Shown: piece after piece, positions 33,462 through 41,514 of the stretch | Layout: each line of letters begins with the position of its first letter | Numbering within the stretch: the first letter of the stretch is position 1 | NCBI RefSeq assembly: GCF_000717175.1 | Contig: NZ_JNYD01000001.1 | Coordinates: forward strand, 124,001-188,000 | DNA length: 64,000 nt | Direction: 5' to 3' | Source: Pseudonocardia autotrophica | GTDB taxonomy: Bacteria > Actinomycetota > Actinomycetes > Mycobacteriales > Pseudonocardiaceae | The notes under the pieces: generated by a model | Told to the model about the DNA's origin: nothing | Database searches by the model: none | What the model saw: the letters and a program-made list of their open reading frames with translations, nothing else | Made by a program: the position numbers and the translations under genes

Positions 33462-34773
33462 GGATGCCGACCTCCTGCACCTCGTCGTCCCGCCCCAGGG
33501 CGACCCTGGGGGCGAGCATGCCCGAGATCGCGGTGATCAGGGCGATCACGATCAGGAGCAGCGCCGCGGTCCACGACGCTCCGCCGGCCCCGGCGAGGAA
33601 GGCCGAGGCGACGAGCGGCACGAACCCGCTGACCACGCCGGCGACGTTGGCCGACAGGGCCACGCCGGAGTAGCGCAGCCGGGCCGGGAACAGCTCGGTG
33701 AGCAGCGCACCGGAGACGGCGTAGGGGATCGACAGGCAGGCGACGCCCAGGGTCACGCCGATGATCACCAGTGCGGCGGCCTTCGAGTCGATCAACCAGA
33801 ACATCGGGAACGCGGCGACCGCGGAGATGACACCGCCCGCGACGGTGACCCGGGCCGCCCCGTACCGCTCCGCGAGCCGGCCGCCGGTGATCAGCACGAG
33901 GATCTCGACGGCGGCCGCGACGAGCGTGGCGCCCAGCATCAGCGCCTGCGGCAGCTTGAGCGTGGCCGTGCCGTAGCTGATCACGAACGTGGTGGCCAGG
34001 TAGAACCCGCCGACGCCGAGGAACGCCGAGCCGCCGCCCACCATCAGCTGCGGGAAGGAGCGCAGCAGGACGTCCTTCACCGGCGAGCTCGCCCGCTCGT
34101 CCTCGGCCAGCAGCTGCTCGAACAGCGGCGACTCCTCGACCCGGCGGCGCAGGTACAGCGCCACGGCGAGCAGCGGGAAGGCGATGAGGAACGGGATCCG
34201 CCAGCCCCAGGAGTCGAAGCTCTCCTTCGGCAGCGCGGACACCGCGAGGAACGCCCCCGAGGACAGCAGCGTGCCGATGGGCGAGCCGATCTGCGGCATC
34301 GCGGCGTAGCGGCCGCGCTTGTCCTTCGGGGCGTGCTCCACGGCGAGGGTGACCGCGCCGCCCCACTCGCCGCCGACCGCGATGCCCTGCAGCAGCCGCA
34401 GCACGGTGAGGGCGATCGGGGCGAGGACGCCGATCGACAAGGCGGTCGGCAGCACACCGATCAGCCCGGTGACGATGCCGATCATCGTGACGGTGACGAT
34501 CAGGCAGGTCCGCCGGCCGATCCGGTCGCCGAGGTGGCCGAACAGGATCGCGCCCAACGGCCGGGCAGCGAACCCGACGGCGAAGGTCGCGAACGCCGCG
34601 AGCGTGGCCGCCGCCGGTGACCCGGTGAAGAACAGCCGGTTGAACACCAGCGAGGCCGCCGTGCCGAAGAGGAAGAAGTCGTACCACTCGAGGGCGGTGC
34701 CGACGAAGGCGCCGAAGGCGACCTTCCGCGCCTCGCGGTCGCTGACGACCGCGGTGTGCGCCGGTGTGCTCAT
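33454..34773 (-). CDS. MFS transporter, metabolite:H+ symporter (MHS) type
   Basis: The 439-residue membrane protein has twelve predicted segments. It carries the MHS signatures FVGTALEWYDFFLFGTAASL near the N-terminus and GHLGDRIGRRTCLI, with RLLQGIAVGGEWGGAV in helix 4-5. Family members import dicarboxylates, betaines, shikimate or aromatic acids with protons. The ATG at 34773 overlaps the amidohydrolase stop (ATGA) and an AGGAG lies just upstream. Its place in the urease-like operon suggests it imports that pathway's substrate. Confidence 0.9.
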   Translation of the reverse strand: MSTPAHTAVVSDREARKVAFGAFVGTALEWYDFFLFGTAASLVFNRLFFTGSPAAATLAAFATFAVGFAARPLGAILFGHLGDRIGRRTCLIVTVTMIGIVTGLIGVLPTALSIGVLAPIALTVLRLLQGIAVGGEWGGAVTLAVEHAPKDKRGRYAAMPQIGSPIGTLLSSGAFLAVSALPKESFDSWGWRIPFLIAFPLLAVALYLRRRVEESPLFEQLLAEDERASSPVKDVLLRSFPQLMVGGGSAFLGVGGFYLATTFVISYGTATLKLPQALMLGATLVAAAVEILVLITGGRLAERYGAARVTVAGGVISAVAAFPMFWLIDSKAAALVIIGVTLGVACLSIPYAVSGALLTELFPARLRYSGVALSANVAGVVSGFVPLVASAFLAGAGGASWTAALLLIVIALITAISGMLAPRVALGRDDEVQEVGIRG

Positions 34774-36389
34774 GACATCTCCTGGGTGTCGAGACCGAGC
34801 GTGGTGGAGCCGTGGGTGGGACGTCCGCCGAGGAGCGTCGCGACCACCTCGGTCGCGCCGATCCGGTCGGCGGGGACGGTCAGCACGTCGTCGCCGAGGA
34901 CGACGAGGTCGGCGTGCTTGCCGGGGGTGAGGGAGCCGCGGATGCGCTCGTCGCCGGCGATCCACGCGGCGTCGAGGGTGTAGGCACGCAGGGCCGCGGC
35001 GGCCGTGACGCGCTCGTCGGGGCCGAGCACCGCGCCGTCCCGGGTGCGCCGCTCGACCATCGACTGCATGCCGAGCAGCGGGGCGCCGAGCGCGACGGGC
35101 CGGTCGGAGCTGCCCGGGACGCGCAGGCCGGCGCGGTGGAACCCGCCGACCCGGTAGAGCGAGTCCGCGCGGTCCGGTCCGACGGCGGCGGCCATCGTGT
35201 CGCCGATCTCGTACAGGAACCGCGCCTGCGGCACCGGCGTGACGCCGAGGTCGGCCATCCGCGCGATCTGCGCCTCGGTCGTCACGGCGGCGTGCTCGAT
35301 CCGGTGCCGCACCTCCGGCCGCGGGCGCTCCTTCTGCGCCTCGGCGAAGGTGTCGAGGGCGAGGTCCACGGCCCGGTCGCCGATGGCGTGCGCCGCCACG
35401 GTCCAGCCGGACACGTGCGCGTCGACCACCCGCCGGCGCAGCAGCTCCGGATCGTCCTGCAGGTAGCCGTGGGAGTGCCGGTCGCAGAAGGGGTGCAGCA
35501 TGGCCGCGGTCCGGGCCACCAGCGACCCGTCGAGGAAGATCTTCATCGGGCCGAGCCGGAGCATGTCGTCGCCGAACCCGGTGCGCAGCCCGAGGTCCAG
35601 GCCGAAGCGGTCCGGGTCGCTCGCGTGGCCCCGCACCGGGTGCAGGGCGTCGGAGACCGGCATGACCTGCACCCGGACGTCGAGCGGGCCCGCCTGCTGG
35701 TACGCGCCGAGCTCGAGCCCGGAGCGGCCGATCCAGCCGCCGCCGACGCCGCACTCGGTGACGTGGGTGAGGCCCTCGCCCGCGTACACCGCCGCCGCCC
35801 GCCGGATCGCCGTCGCGAGGTCGGCCAGGGGATGGGGCACCACGAGCTCGCCGACGAGGTTCTGGGCCTGCTCCTCGAGGGTCCCGGTCGGCCCGTCCTC
35901 GTCGGTCACGACCACGCCGCCCTCGGGCACCGGCCGGTCGCCGATCAGGTCGAGCACCGGCGAGTTCACGGTGCAGACGTGCCCGGAGCGGTGCTTGAGC
36001 CAGACCTTGCGGCCGCCCGCGGCCCGGTCCAGCTCCCGCCGGTGCGGGTGCCCGCCGAGGGTGGTGTCGTCGTAGCCGGAACCGACGACCCAGGCGTCGG
36101 CGGGCAGGGTCGCCGCGCGCTCGGCGACGGCCGCGTACAGCGCGTCGAGGTCCGGCAGGCCGGCGAGGGCGATCTCGGAGAGCGACTGGCCGAACCAGCC
36201 CATGTGGTTGTGCGCGTCGCCGAAGCCGGGGACCACGGTGGCGCCCTGCAGGTCGATCTCGCGGCGGGCGCGCAGGCCGTCGGGGTCGAGGGCGAACACC
36301 CGCCCCTGGTGGATCGCGACCGACCGGGCGCGCGGATGGTCCGCGTCGAGCGTGTGGATCGTCGCGTTGTGCAGCAGCAGGTCGATCAT
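34770..36389 (-). CDS. Amidohydrolase, YtcJ-like (amidohydrolase_3)
   Basis: The 539-residue protein has the metal motif GFGDAHNHMGWF at the first strand of the barrel, with DDTTLGGHPHRRELD, SGHVCTVNS, MKIFLDGSLVA, AHAIGDRAVDLALD and RIEHAAV following the YtcJ order. These metal-dependent hydrolases cleave C-N bonds in amides, formimino groups or rings. The start lies two bases after the urease-alpha-like stop. Placement between the urease-like subunits and a transporter suggests it acts on the same nitrogen compound. Confidence 0.87.
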   Translation of the reverse strand: MIDLLLHNATIHTLDADHPRARSVAIHQGRVFALDPDGLRARREIDLQGATVVPGFGDAHNHMGWFGQSLSEIALAGLPDLDALYAAVAERAATLPADAWVVGSGYDDTTLGGHPHRRELDRAAGGRKVWLKHRSGHVCTVNSPVLDLIGDRPVPEGGVVVTDEDGPTGTLEEQAQNLVGELVVPHPLADLATAIRRAAAVYAGEGLTHVTECGVGGGWIGRSGLELGAYQQAGPLDVRVQVMPVSDALHPVRGHASDPDRFGLDLGLRTGFGDDMLRLGPMKIFLDGSLVARTAAMLHPFCDRHSHGYLQDDPELLRRRVVDAHVSGWTVAAHAIGDRAVDLALDTFAEAQKERPRPEVRHRIEHAAVTTEAQIARMADLGVTPVPQARFLYEIGDTMAAAVGPDRADSLYRVGGFHRAGLRVPGSSDRPVALGAPLLGMQSMVERRTRDGAVLGPDERVTAAAALRAYTLDAAWIAGDERIRGSLTPGKHADLVVLGDDVLTVPADRIGATEVVATLLGGRPTHGSTTLGLDTQEMS

Positions 36390-36391
36390 GC

Positions 36392-38065
36392 TCACCCCAG
36401 GTGGTGGAGCCGGGTCAGGGGCAGGGAGGGGGAGCGGTGCAGCGGCACGTCGCGGCCGTCGACGCGCACCGGGATCGGCTCGGGGGCCACCTCGACCTGC
36501 GGCGTCGCCGTGTTGTGCAGCATGTCCGCGCAGCTCAGGCCGCGGCTGTCCGCGATGCTCGCGTAGACGCGTCCGGCGGGCAGGCCCGCGCGGTCGGCGT
36601 GCTCGGAGACGAAGACGTGCGCCAGCCGCGACGGCGCGGTGCCCAGCCCGCCGTAGAAGGGCCGCATCCGCCGCGGCTGGGTGAGCCGCGTCGAGCCGGA
36701 GCCCGAGCCCGCGGCGCCCCAGGCGACGAAGCCGGACTTGAGCACCAGGTCGGGCTGCGCGCCGAACCAGGCCGGGTTCCACAGCACGAGGTCGGCGAGC
36801 AGCCCGGGCCGGACGGAGCCGACGTGGTGCGCGAGCCCGTGCGCGACCGCCGGGTTGTGCGTGAGCTTGGCCAGGTAGCGCAGGACCCGGGCGTTGTTGA
36901 CGACGTCGGGGCTGGTCTCCCCGGCCAGCGTCGCCTGCACGTGGGCGAGCTGCCAGGTGCGGCGGGCGGTCTCGCCGATCCGGCCCATGCCCAGGGCGTC
37001 GGAGTTGACGATCGCGATCGCGCCGGTGTCGTGCAGGGCGTTCTCCGCGGAGATCGCGTGCTCGCGGATGCGGCTCGCCGCGATGCTCGCGTCGCTGGGC
37101 ACGTGCGCGTGCCCGCGGTGCACCGTGAGGGTCATCGGGCCCAGCTCGGCCACGGTCGACGGGGTGAGCGGCAGCGTCGGCGTCGTCGACGAGGTGAGGA
37201 CGTTGTCCTTCGAGACGATCGTTAGAAGGTCGGGATGCCCGCCGCCGCCCTCGACGTGGTAGGCGTGCACGGTACGGCCGCCGACGGCGTCGAGGGTGTC
37301 GGCGAGGTAGCCGGACTCGTTGAGGGTGTCGGTGTGCAGGGCGACGGGCAGGTCCGCGCCCTCCGCCACTCCCAGGCACGTGTCGATCACCGGGGGAGTG
37401 GCGCCCCAGTCCTCGTGGATCTTGAACCCGCCGGCGCCGGCGGCCACCGCCTCCTCGAGCAGCGCGGCGCTGGTGGAACTGCCGCGGGCGAGGAACGCGG
37501 CGTTGATCGGCACGTCCGCCCAGCCCTCGATCAGGGTGTGGAGGTTGCGGCGGGGGTTGGCGCCGACGTCCCACACCCCGCCCATGCCCATCCCGACCAG
37601 CGTGGTCACACCGGCGGCGAGCGCGGCCCCGGCGAGGTCGGCGTTGGACAGGTGCACGTGCGAGTCGACGACGCCGGGGGTGCAGATCAGCCCCTCGCCC
37701 GTGATCATGGCGGTGTGGGCGTCGACCTCCAGCTCGACCCCGGCCTGGACCTGCGGGTTGCCCGCCCGCCCGACGCCGACGACCCGCCCGTCCTTGATCC
37801 CGATGTTGGTCTTGCGGACGCCGAGCAGCGGGTCGACCAGCACCACCCCGAGGACGATCATGTCCAGGGCGCTGGCCCGGTCGGCGGAGCTGCTGACCAG
37901 CGCGCCGTGCCGGGCGGTCTTGCCGCAGCCGCCGAGGAGCTCCTCGCCGGGCTCGGTGTCGTCGGCCTCGATCTCGATCCAGAGGTCGGTGTCGGCCAAC
38001 CGGATCCGGTCGCCCGTCGTCGGCCCGTACAGCCGGGCGTACTCGCGGCGCTCGACGGTCGTCAT
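36392..38065 (-). CDS. Urease subunit alpha-like protein, non-canonical
   Basis: The 557-residue protein aligns with UreC along its length. Expected metal ligands are present: His136 and His138 (DSHVHLS), the Lys to be carbamylated, Lys215, and His217 (GFKIHEDWG), His244 (ALHTDTLNESG), His270 (HAYHVEGG) and Asp356 (VNSDALGMG). The mobile-flap cysteine (Cys319 in Klebsiella) is Val315 (TLTVHRGHA), with the following His316 kept. The glycine loop after His270 is shorter. No ureD, E, F or G gene is nearby. It could be a urease, or a relative acting on another urea-like substrate. The start overlaps the previous stop (ATGA). Confidence 0.85.
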   Translation of the reverse strand: MTTVERREYARLYGPTTGDRIRLADTDLWIEIEADDTEPGEELLGGCGKTARHGALVSSSADRASALDMIVLGVVLVDPLLGVRKTNIGIKDGRVVGVGRAGNPQVQAGVELEVDAHTAMITGEGLICTPGVVDSHVHLSNADLAGAALAAGVTTLVGMGMGGVWDVGANPRRNLHTLIEGWADVPINAAFLARGSSTSAALLEEAVAAGAGGFKIHEDWGATPPVIDTCLGVAEGADLPVALHTDTLNESGYLADTLDAVGGRTVHAYHVEGGGGHPDLLTIVSKDNVLTSSTTPTLPLTPSTVAELGPMTLTVHRGHAHVPSDASIAASRIREHAISAENALHDTGAIAIVNSDALGMGRIGETARRTWQLAHVQATLAGETSPDVVNNARVLRYLAKLTHNPAVAHGLAHHVGSVRPGLLADLVLWNPAWFGAQPDLVLKSGFVAWGAAGSGSGSTRLTQPRRMRPFYGGLGTAPSRLAHVFVSEHADRAGLPAGRVYASIADSRGLSCADMLHNTATPQVEVAPEPIPVRVDGRDVPLHRSPSLPLTRLHHLG

Positions 38066-38643
38066 CCGTGCGTCCTTCCCATCCGGACCACCGGGACTTC
38101 CCGCTCTGCGCCCGCTTCCACCTTCAGCGACGTCCCGGCCGGCAGATCGAGGCGGAAATTCCCGGCGTCGGCGAGCTCGACCTCCAGCGCCGGGTTCAGC
38201 CGGTCGAGCTGGACGTGCGACGACACCCAGATCGCGAGGTGCCCGCGGTTGCGCAGGCGTGCGGTGCCGCGCTCCCGGCCCGGTGCGAGCTCGCGGGGCG
38301 GGCCCTCCGCGCGGACGGCCCCCGGCCCGTCGGCGGGCGGGGCGCCGAAGGGGGTGTCGACGTGCACGAGCACCGTTCCGTGCGGGAACAGGGCCTCGAC
38401 CTGCAGCGCCGGCACGGCGGCGGCGACGCCGTCGACGAGGCGGGCCGGGTCGACGACGGTGCGGGCCCGGGCGACGACCTCCTCGTAGGGCAGGTCGTCC
38501 CAGGCCATCTCGCAGATCTCGTCGCAGACCAGGGCGATGGCGTCCGGCGCGCCGAGCTTCGCGCCCCGGTCGAGCCGGCGGCGCGCGAGCGACGCCGCGC
38601 TGTGCAGCAGCAGCCGCTCGGTCTCTCGCGGGGTCAGGTGCAC
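38062..38643 (-). CDS. Urease gamma-beta fusion-like protein
   Basis: From GTG 38643 the protein has 193 residues; the frame is open to GTG 38682, which would add 13. Residues 1-100 resemble UreA: VHLTPRETERLLLHSAASLA, DAIALVCDEICEMAWDDLPY and LQVEALFPHGTVLV. Residues about 115-190 resemble UreB, with RNRGHLAIWVSSHVQLDRLN and FRLDLPAGTSLKVEAGAERE, but the usual C-terminal beta tail is short. Fused gamma-beta subunits occur in some actinobacteria. No clear Shine-Dalgarno sequence is present, so the start is uncertain. It faces the pucR-like gene. Confidence 0.8.
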   Translation of the reverse strand: MHLTPRETERLLLHSAASLARRRLDRGAKLGAPDAIALVCDEICEMAWDDLPYEEVVARARTVVDPARLVDGVAAAVPALQVEALFPHGTVLVHVDTPFGAPPADGPGAVRAEGPPRELAPGRERGTARLRNRGHLAIWVSSHVQLDRLNPALEVELADAGNFRLDLPAGTSLKVEAGAEREVPVVRMGRTHG

Positions 38644-38717
38644 CGGCACAGACTGGTCGTTTCGCACTCGCACCGGTACCACTTCGCGCAGCGCGATGTG
38701 AGCTGGATGATGTGCAG

Positions 38718-39911
38718 ATGCACAGCCCGCGTGACACGGACGCGCATTCCACGGACGACGCCCGCTGGGCCGTCCTCGTCGGCCGGCTGCGGGCGGACTC
38801 CGGGGGACTGGTCGACGAGTTCGTGGAGCGGGTCCGGCGGATCGCCCCGTACGGCCGCGGGCTCGTCCCGCCGGACCGGCTGGTCACCGACGCGGACCTG
38901 ACCTTCGACCACCTGCTGCGCCGGATCGCGGGGCAGGACGTCCCGGAGCGGCTCGCGGGCGTCGGCGAGGCGATCGGGCGGGACCGGGCCCGGCGCGGCG
39001 TCCCGCTCAACGAGCTGCTCTCGGCGGTGCGGCTCGACTTCCGGGTGCTGTGGTCGGCCCTGCGCGACCGCGCAACGCCCGAGGAGCGCGACGTCCTGGT
39101 CGCGCGGGTCGAGCAGGTGTGGGCGGTCGTCGAGGACTACACGCTGCAGATCCAGTCCAGCTACCAGGAGGAGGCCGCGCTGCTCGCGCGCGAACGGCAC
39201 GGGGAGCGGACGGCGCTGGTGGGCGAGCTGCTCGGCAGCGAGAACCCCGATCCGGACCAGGTCGAGCGGGTGGCGCTCGCGCTGGCCGTCGACGTCGACG
39301 CGGACTTCCTCGTCGCCGCCGCCGGCGCGGCGTCCGGTGCGGCCCTGCGGCGGGCCGCGGAGGGGCTGGGGGCGGGCGACCGCGTGGTGCACGTGCAGTC
39401 GACGGGGGCGCACAGCGTGCTGGTCGCGGAGTGGCAGGGCGGCACGGGGGCGCCGGTACGAGCGGTGCTCGACGGCGTGCAGTGCGGGGTCGGGCCGCTC
39501 GCCCACGGGCTGGCCAACGTGCCGCGGTGCGCCCGGCTGGCGACCGAGATCGCGTCGGTCACCACCGGGCCCGGCCCGGTCGAGGTGTCCGCGGCCTGGC
39601 TGCCGCTCGCCGCGGGACGGCTGTCCGACACCGCGGCCGAGCTCGTCGACTCGGTGCTGTCCGGACTGGCGGTCGCCGCGCCGGGGGAGCGGGAACGGCT
39701 GCTGGAGACGGTGCGCGCGTTCGCGGAGTCCGGCTCGATCAAGGAGGTGGCGGAGCGGTCCTTCTGTCACCGCAACACGGTGCTCAACCGGCTACGCCGC
39801 TTCACCGCCCTGACCGGCCGCGATCTCGCGGTGCCCGCGGACGCCGCGGTGGTGCTGCTGGCGCTGGCCGCCGCGAACCGGGGGCTTGTCGCGCTCGGGC
39901 GGATGCCCTAA
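38718..39911 (+). CDS. PucR/CdaR family transcriptional regulator
   Basis: The 397-residue protein has an N-terminal helical sensor (about 20-165, with FDHLLRRIAGQDVPERLAGV), a middle GGDEF-like region, and a C-terminal PucR helix-turn-helix, SGSIKEVAERSFCHRNTVLN followed by RLRRFTALTGRDL. PucR proteins often control purine or other nitrogen-compound catabolism. It diverges from the urease-like operon with at most 75 bases between them and is its likely regulator. ATG 38718 was chosen because GTG 38712 gives no better ribosome binding site. Confidence 0.85.
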   Translation: MHSPRDTDAHSTDDARWAVLVGRLRADSGGLVDEFVERVRRIAPYGRGLVPPDRLVTDADLTFDHLLRRIAGQDVPERLAGVGEAIGRDRARRGVPLNELLSAVRLDFRVLWSALRDRATPEERDVLVARVEQVWAVVEDYTLQIQSSYQEEAALLARERHGERTALVGELLGSENPDPDQVERVALALAVDVDADFLVAAAGAASGAALRRAAEGLGAGDRVVHVQSTGAHSVLVAEWQGGTGAPVRAVLDGVQCGVGPLAHGLANVPRCARLATEIASVTTGPGPVEVSAAWLPLAAGRLSDTAAELVDSVLSGLAVAAPGERERLLETVRAFAESGSIKEVAERSFCHRNTVLNRLRRFTALTGRDLAVPADAAVVLLALAAANRGLVALGRMP

Positions 39912-39933
39912 CGTACAACCATGTGGTTGTACG
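39912..39933. promoter_or_regulatory. ArsR-type operator over a leaderless promoter
   Basis: CGTACAACCA and TGGTTGTACG are perfect 10-base inverted arms separated by TG. They overlap a TAACGT -10 box (39909-39914) and the GTG start at 39923. The arrangement predicts autorepression at the transcription start. Confidence 0.75.
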
Positions 39934-40306
39934 TGAGCTGAGTCCGGACGAGGTCGACCGGATCTTCCACGGCCTCGCCGATGCCACCCGGCGGGACATC
40001 GTCGAGCAGGTGCTGCGCGAGGCGCAGTCCATCTCGACGCTCGCCCGCCGGTACGAGATGAGCTTCGCCGCGGTGCAGAAGCACGTGGCGGTGCTCGAGC
40101 GGGCCGCGCTCGTCACCAAACAGCGGCGCGGACGGGAGCAGCTCGTGCACGGCAACCCGGAGGCCCTGCAGCGGGCCGCCCGCCTGCTCGAGGACTACGA
40201 GCGGATCTGGCGGCACCGCGTGCGGGCGATCGAGGACATCCTCGCCGAGGACGTCTCTTCCCCCGACATTCGGACCCAGGATCCCGAGGAGAGGACCGGA
40301 CCGTGA
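39923..40306 (+). CDS. ArsR family regulator paired with SRPBCC protein
   Basis: The 127-residue winged-helix protein reads DEVDRIFHGLADATRRDIVE, then ISTLARRYEMSFAAVQKHVA (recognition helix) and LVTKQRRGREQLVHGNPEAL. It has no metal-binding cysteine motif and belongs to the ArsR subgroup that is coupled to AHSA1/SRPBCC genes. No ATG is usable; GTG 39923 lies eight bases after a TANNNT box and would start a leaderless mRNA. It overlaps the SRPBCC start by four bases (GTGA) and overlies a palindromic operator. Confidence 0.85.
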   Translation: MVVRELSPDEVDRIFHGLADATRRDIVEQVLREAQSISTLARRYEMSFAAVQKHVAVLERAALVTKQRRGREQLVHGNPEALQRAARLLEDYERIWRHRVRAIEDILAEDVSSPDIRTQDPEERTGP

Positions 40307-40788
40307 CCGTGATCGACGTCCGCAAGGACCCGCAGGCCCTGACGCTGACCTTCGTCGCCGAGTTCGAGGCGCCCGTCGAGCGGGTGTGGGAGGTGTGGGC
40401 GGACCCGCGCCGGCTCGAACGGTGGTGGGGCCCGCCGACCTGGCCGGCCACGTTCGTGGAGCACCAGTTCGTCGTCGGCGGGCGGTCGCGCTACTACATG
40501 ACCGGTCCCGAGGGGGAGAAGGCCGGCGGCTGGTGGGTGATCACCGCGATCGACGAGCCCCATCGCCTCGAGTTCGACGACGGCTTCGCGGGCGAGGACG
40601 GCGAGCCCAACACCGCGATGCCCACGACCCACGCCGTCGTCACGCTGGAGGCGGCGGGTTCGGGCACCCGCATGACCACCGTCAGCACCTTCACCTCCCT
40701 CGAGGACCTCGAGAGGCTCACGGCGATGGGCATGGAGGAGGGCATGCGCGAGGCGATGGGCCAGATCGACGCGGTGCTGGCGGGCTGA
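40303..40788 (+). CDS. SRPBCC (AHSA1-like) protein
   Basis: The 161-residue protein matches the AHSA1/CalC-like group: LTFVAEFEAPVERVWEVWAD, RLERWWGPPTWPATFVEH and a C-terminal GMEEGMREAMGQIDAVL helix. Members bind hydrophobic ligands or confer self-protection; the specific role is unknown. It is translationally coupled to the ArsR gene, a frequent pairing in actinobacteria, and both should respond to the same operator. Confidence 0.87.
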   Translation: MTVIDVRKDPQALTLTFVAEFEAPVERVWEVWADPRRLERWWGPPTWPATFVEHQFVVGGRSRYYMTGPEGEKAGGWWVITAIDEPHRLEFDDGFAGEDGEPNTAMPTTHAVVTLEAAGSGTRMTTVSTFTSLEDLERLTAMGMEEGMREAMGQIDAVLAG

Positions 40789-40926
40789 GGGGCGCGCCCG
40801 CGAGATCGGGGGCCGCGGGTGCGAGGGGTGCCCGCGGTCTCGGGTACCGCAGGCGCCGACATCCCACGGACCGGTGAGTGGCGCGGCTGACAGGGGTCGG
40901 ACCTCGGGGAACGACGTCCGGCTCGT

Positions 40927-40941
40927 TAGCCTCGTCGGGTG
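40927..40941 (+). promoter_or_regulatory. Leaderless promoter of the bioY operon
   Basis: TAGCCT (40927-40932) is a TANNNT -10 box, followed after six bases by the GTG start of bioY. There is no Shine-Dalgarno sequence, so transcription probably begins at the start codon. Confidence 0.55.
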
Positions 40942-41514
40942 CCCGCCCGAGCGTCGTCGCCCGCCACCGATCTGGCCACCACCGTGGTGTTCGCCGCGTT
41001 CATCGCGGTGCTCGGTCTCTTCCCGGGGGTGTACGTCGGCGCCACGGGTGTGCCGATCGTGGTGCAGAACATGGGGCCGTTCCTCGCGGGCGTCCTGGTC
41101 GGCGCGAAGCGGGCCGTGTTCGCGGTGGTGCTGTTCCTGGCGCTGGTGGCGATCGGCCTGCCGCTGCTGTCCGGCGGCCGCGGCGGGCTCGCCCCGTTCG
41201 TCGGGCCGAGCGGCGGATTCCTGCTGGGCTGGATCCTGTCGGCGCTGGTGTCGGGCCTGATCGCGCAGGCCGGTGCGCGGCGCGGCCGCCCCGGGTTCCC
41301 CGTGCTGCTGCTCGCCGCGTTCGCCGGCCTCGTCGCGGACTACGTGATCGGCGTGCCGTGGCTGGCCGTGTACACCGGCTCGTGGAGCACCGCGCTCACC
41401 GGGTCGCTGGTCTTCGTGCCCGGTGACCTCGTCAAGGTCGTGGTCGCGGCGCTGATCGCGTCCGTGGTGCACCGCGCCCTCCCCGGACGCCTGGTGGGGA
41501 CGCGGGCGCGGTGA
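40939..41514 (+). CDS. bioY: Biotin ECF transporter S component
   Basis: The 191-residue protein has six hydrophobic segments and BioY motifs: FIAVLGLFPGVYVGATGVPI, LVGAKRAVFAVVLFLALVAI and GGRGGLAPFVGPSGGFLLGW, then DYVIGVPWLAVYTG. BioY binds biotin in the membrane and pairs with an ECF module; bioM- and bioN-like genes occur 2.4 kb downstream in the same operon. The four-base overlap with the next gene (GTGA) ties them together. Confidence 0.9.
   Translation: MPARASSPATDLATTVVFAAFIAVLGLFPGVYVGATGVPIVVQNMGPFLAGVLVGAKRAVFAVVLFLALVAIGLPLLSGGRGGLAPFVGPSGGFLLGWILSALVSGLIAQAGARRGRPGFPVLLLAAFAGLVADYVIGVPWLAVYTGSWSTALTGSLVFVPGDLVKVVVAALIASVVHRALPGRLVGTRAR

Noticed and set aside
34770..37574. 934-codon frame seeming to fuse amidohydrolase to another protein
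   Set aside because: The N-terminal 395 codons are the urease-alpha gene in a shadow frame; the real amidohydrolase starts at ATG 36389, two bases after the urease-alpha stop.
40920..40938. Iron box before bioY
   Set aside because: GTTAGCCT resembles the left half of an IdeR site, but the right half (CGTCGG) does not match; it is better explained as a -10 box.
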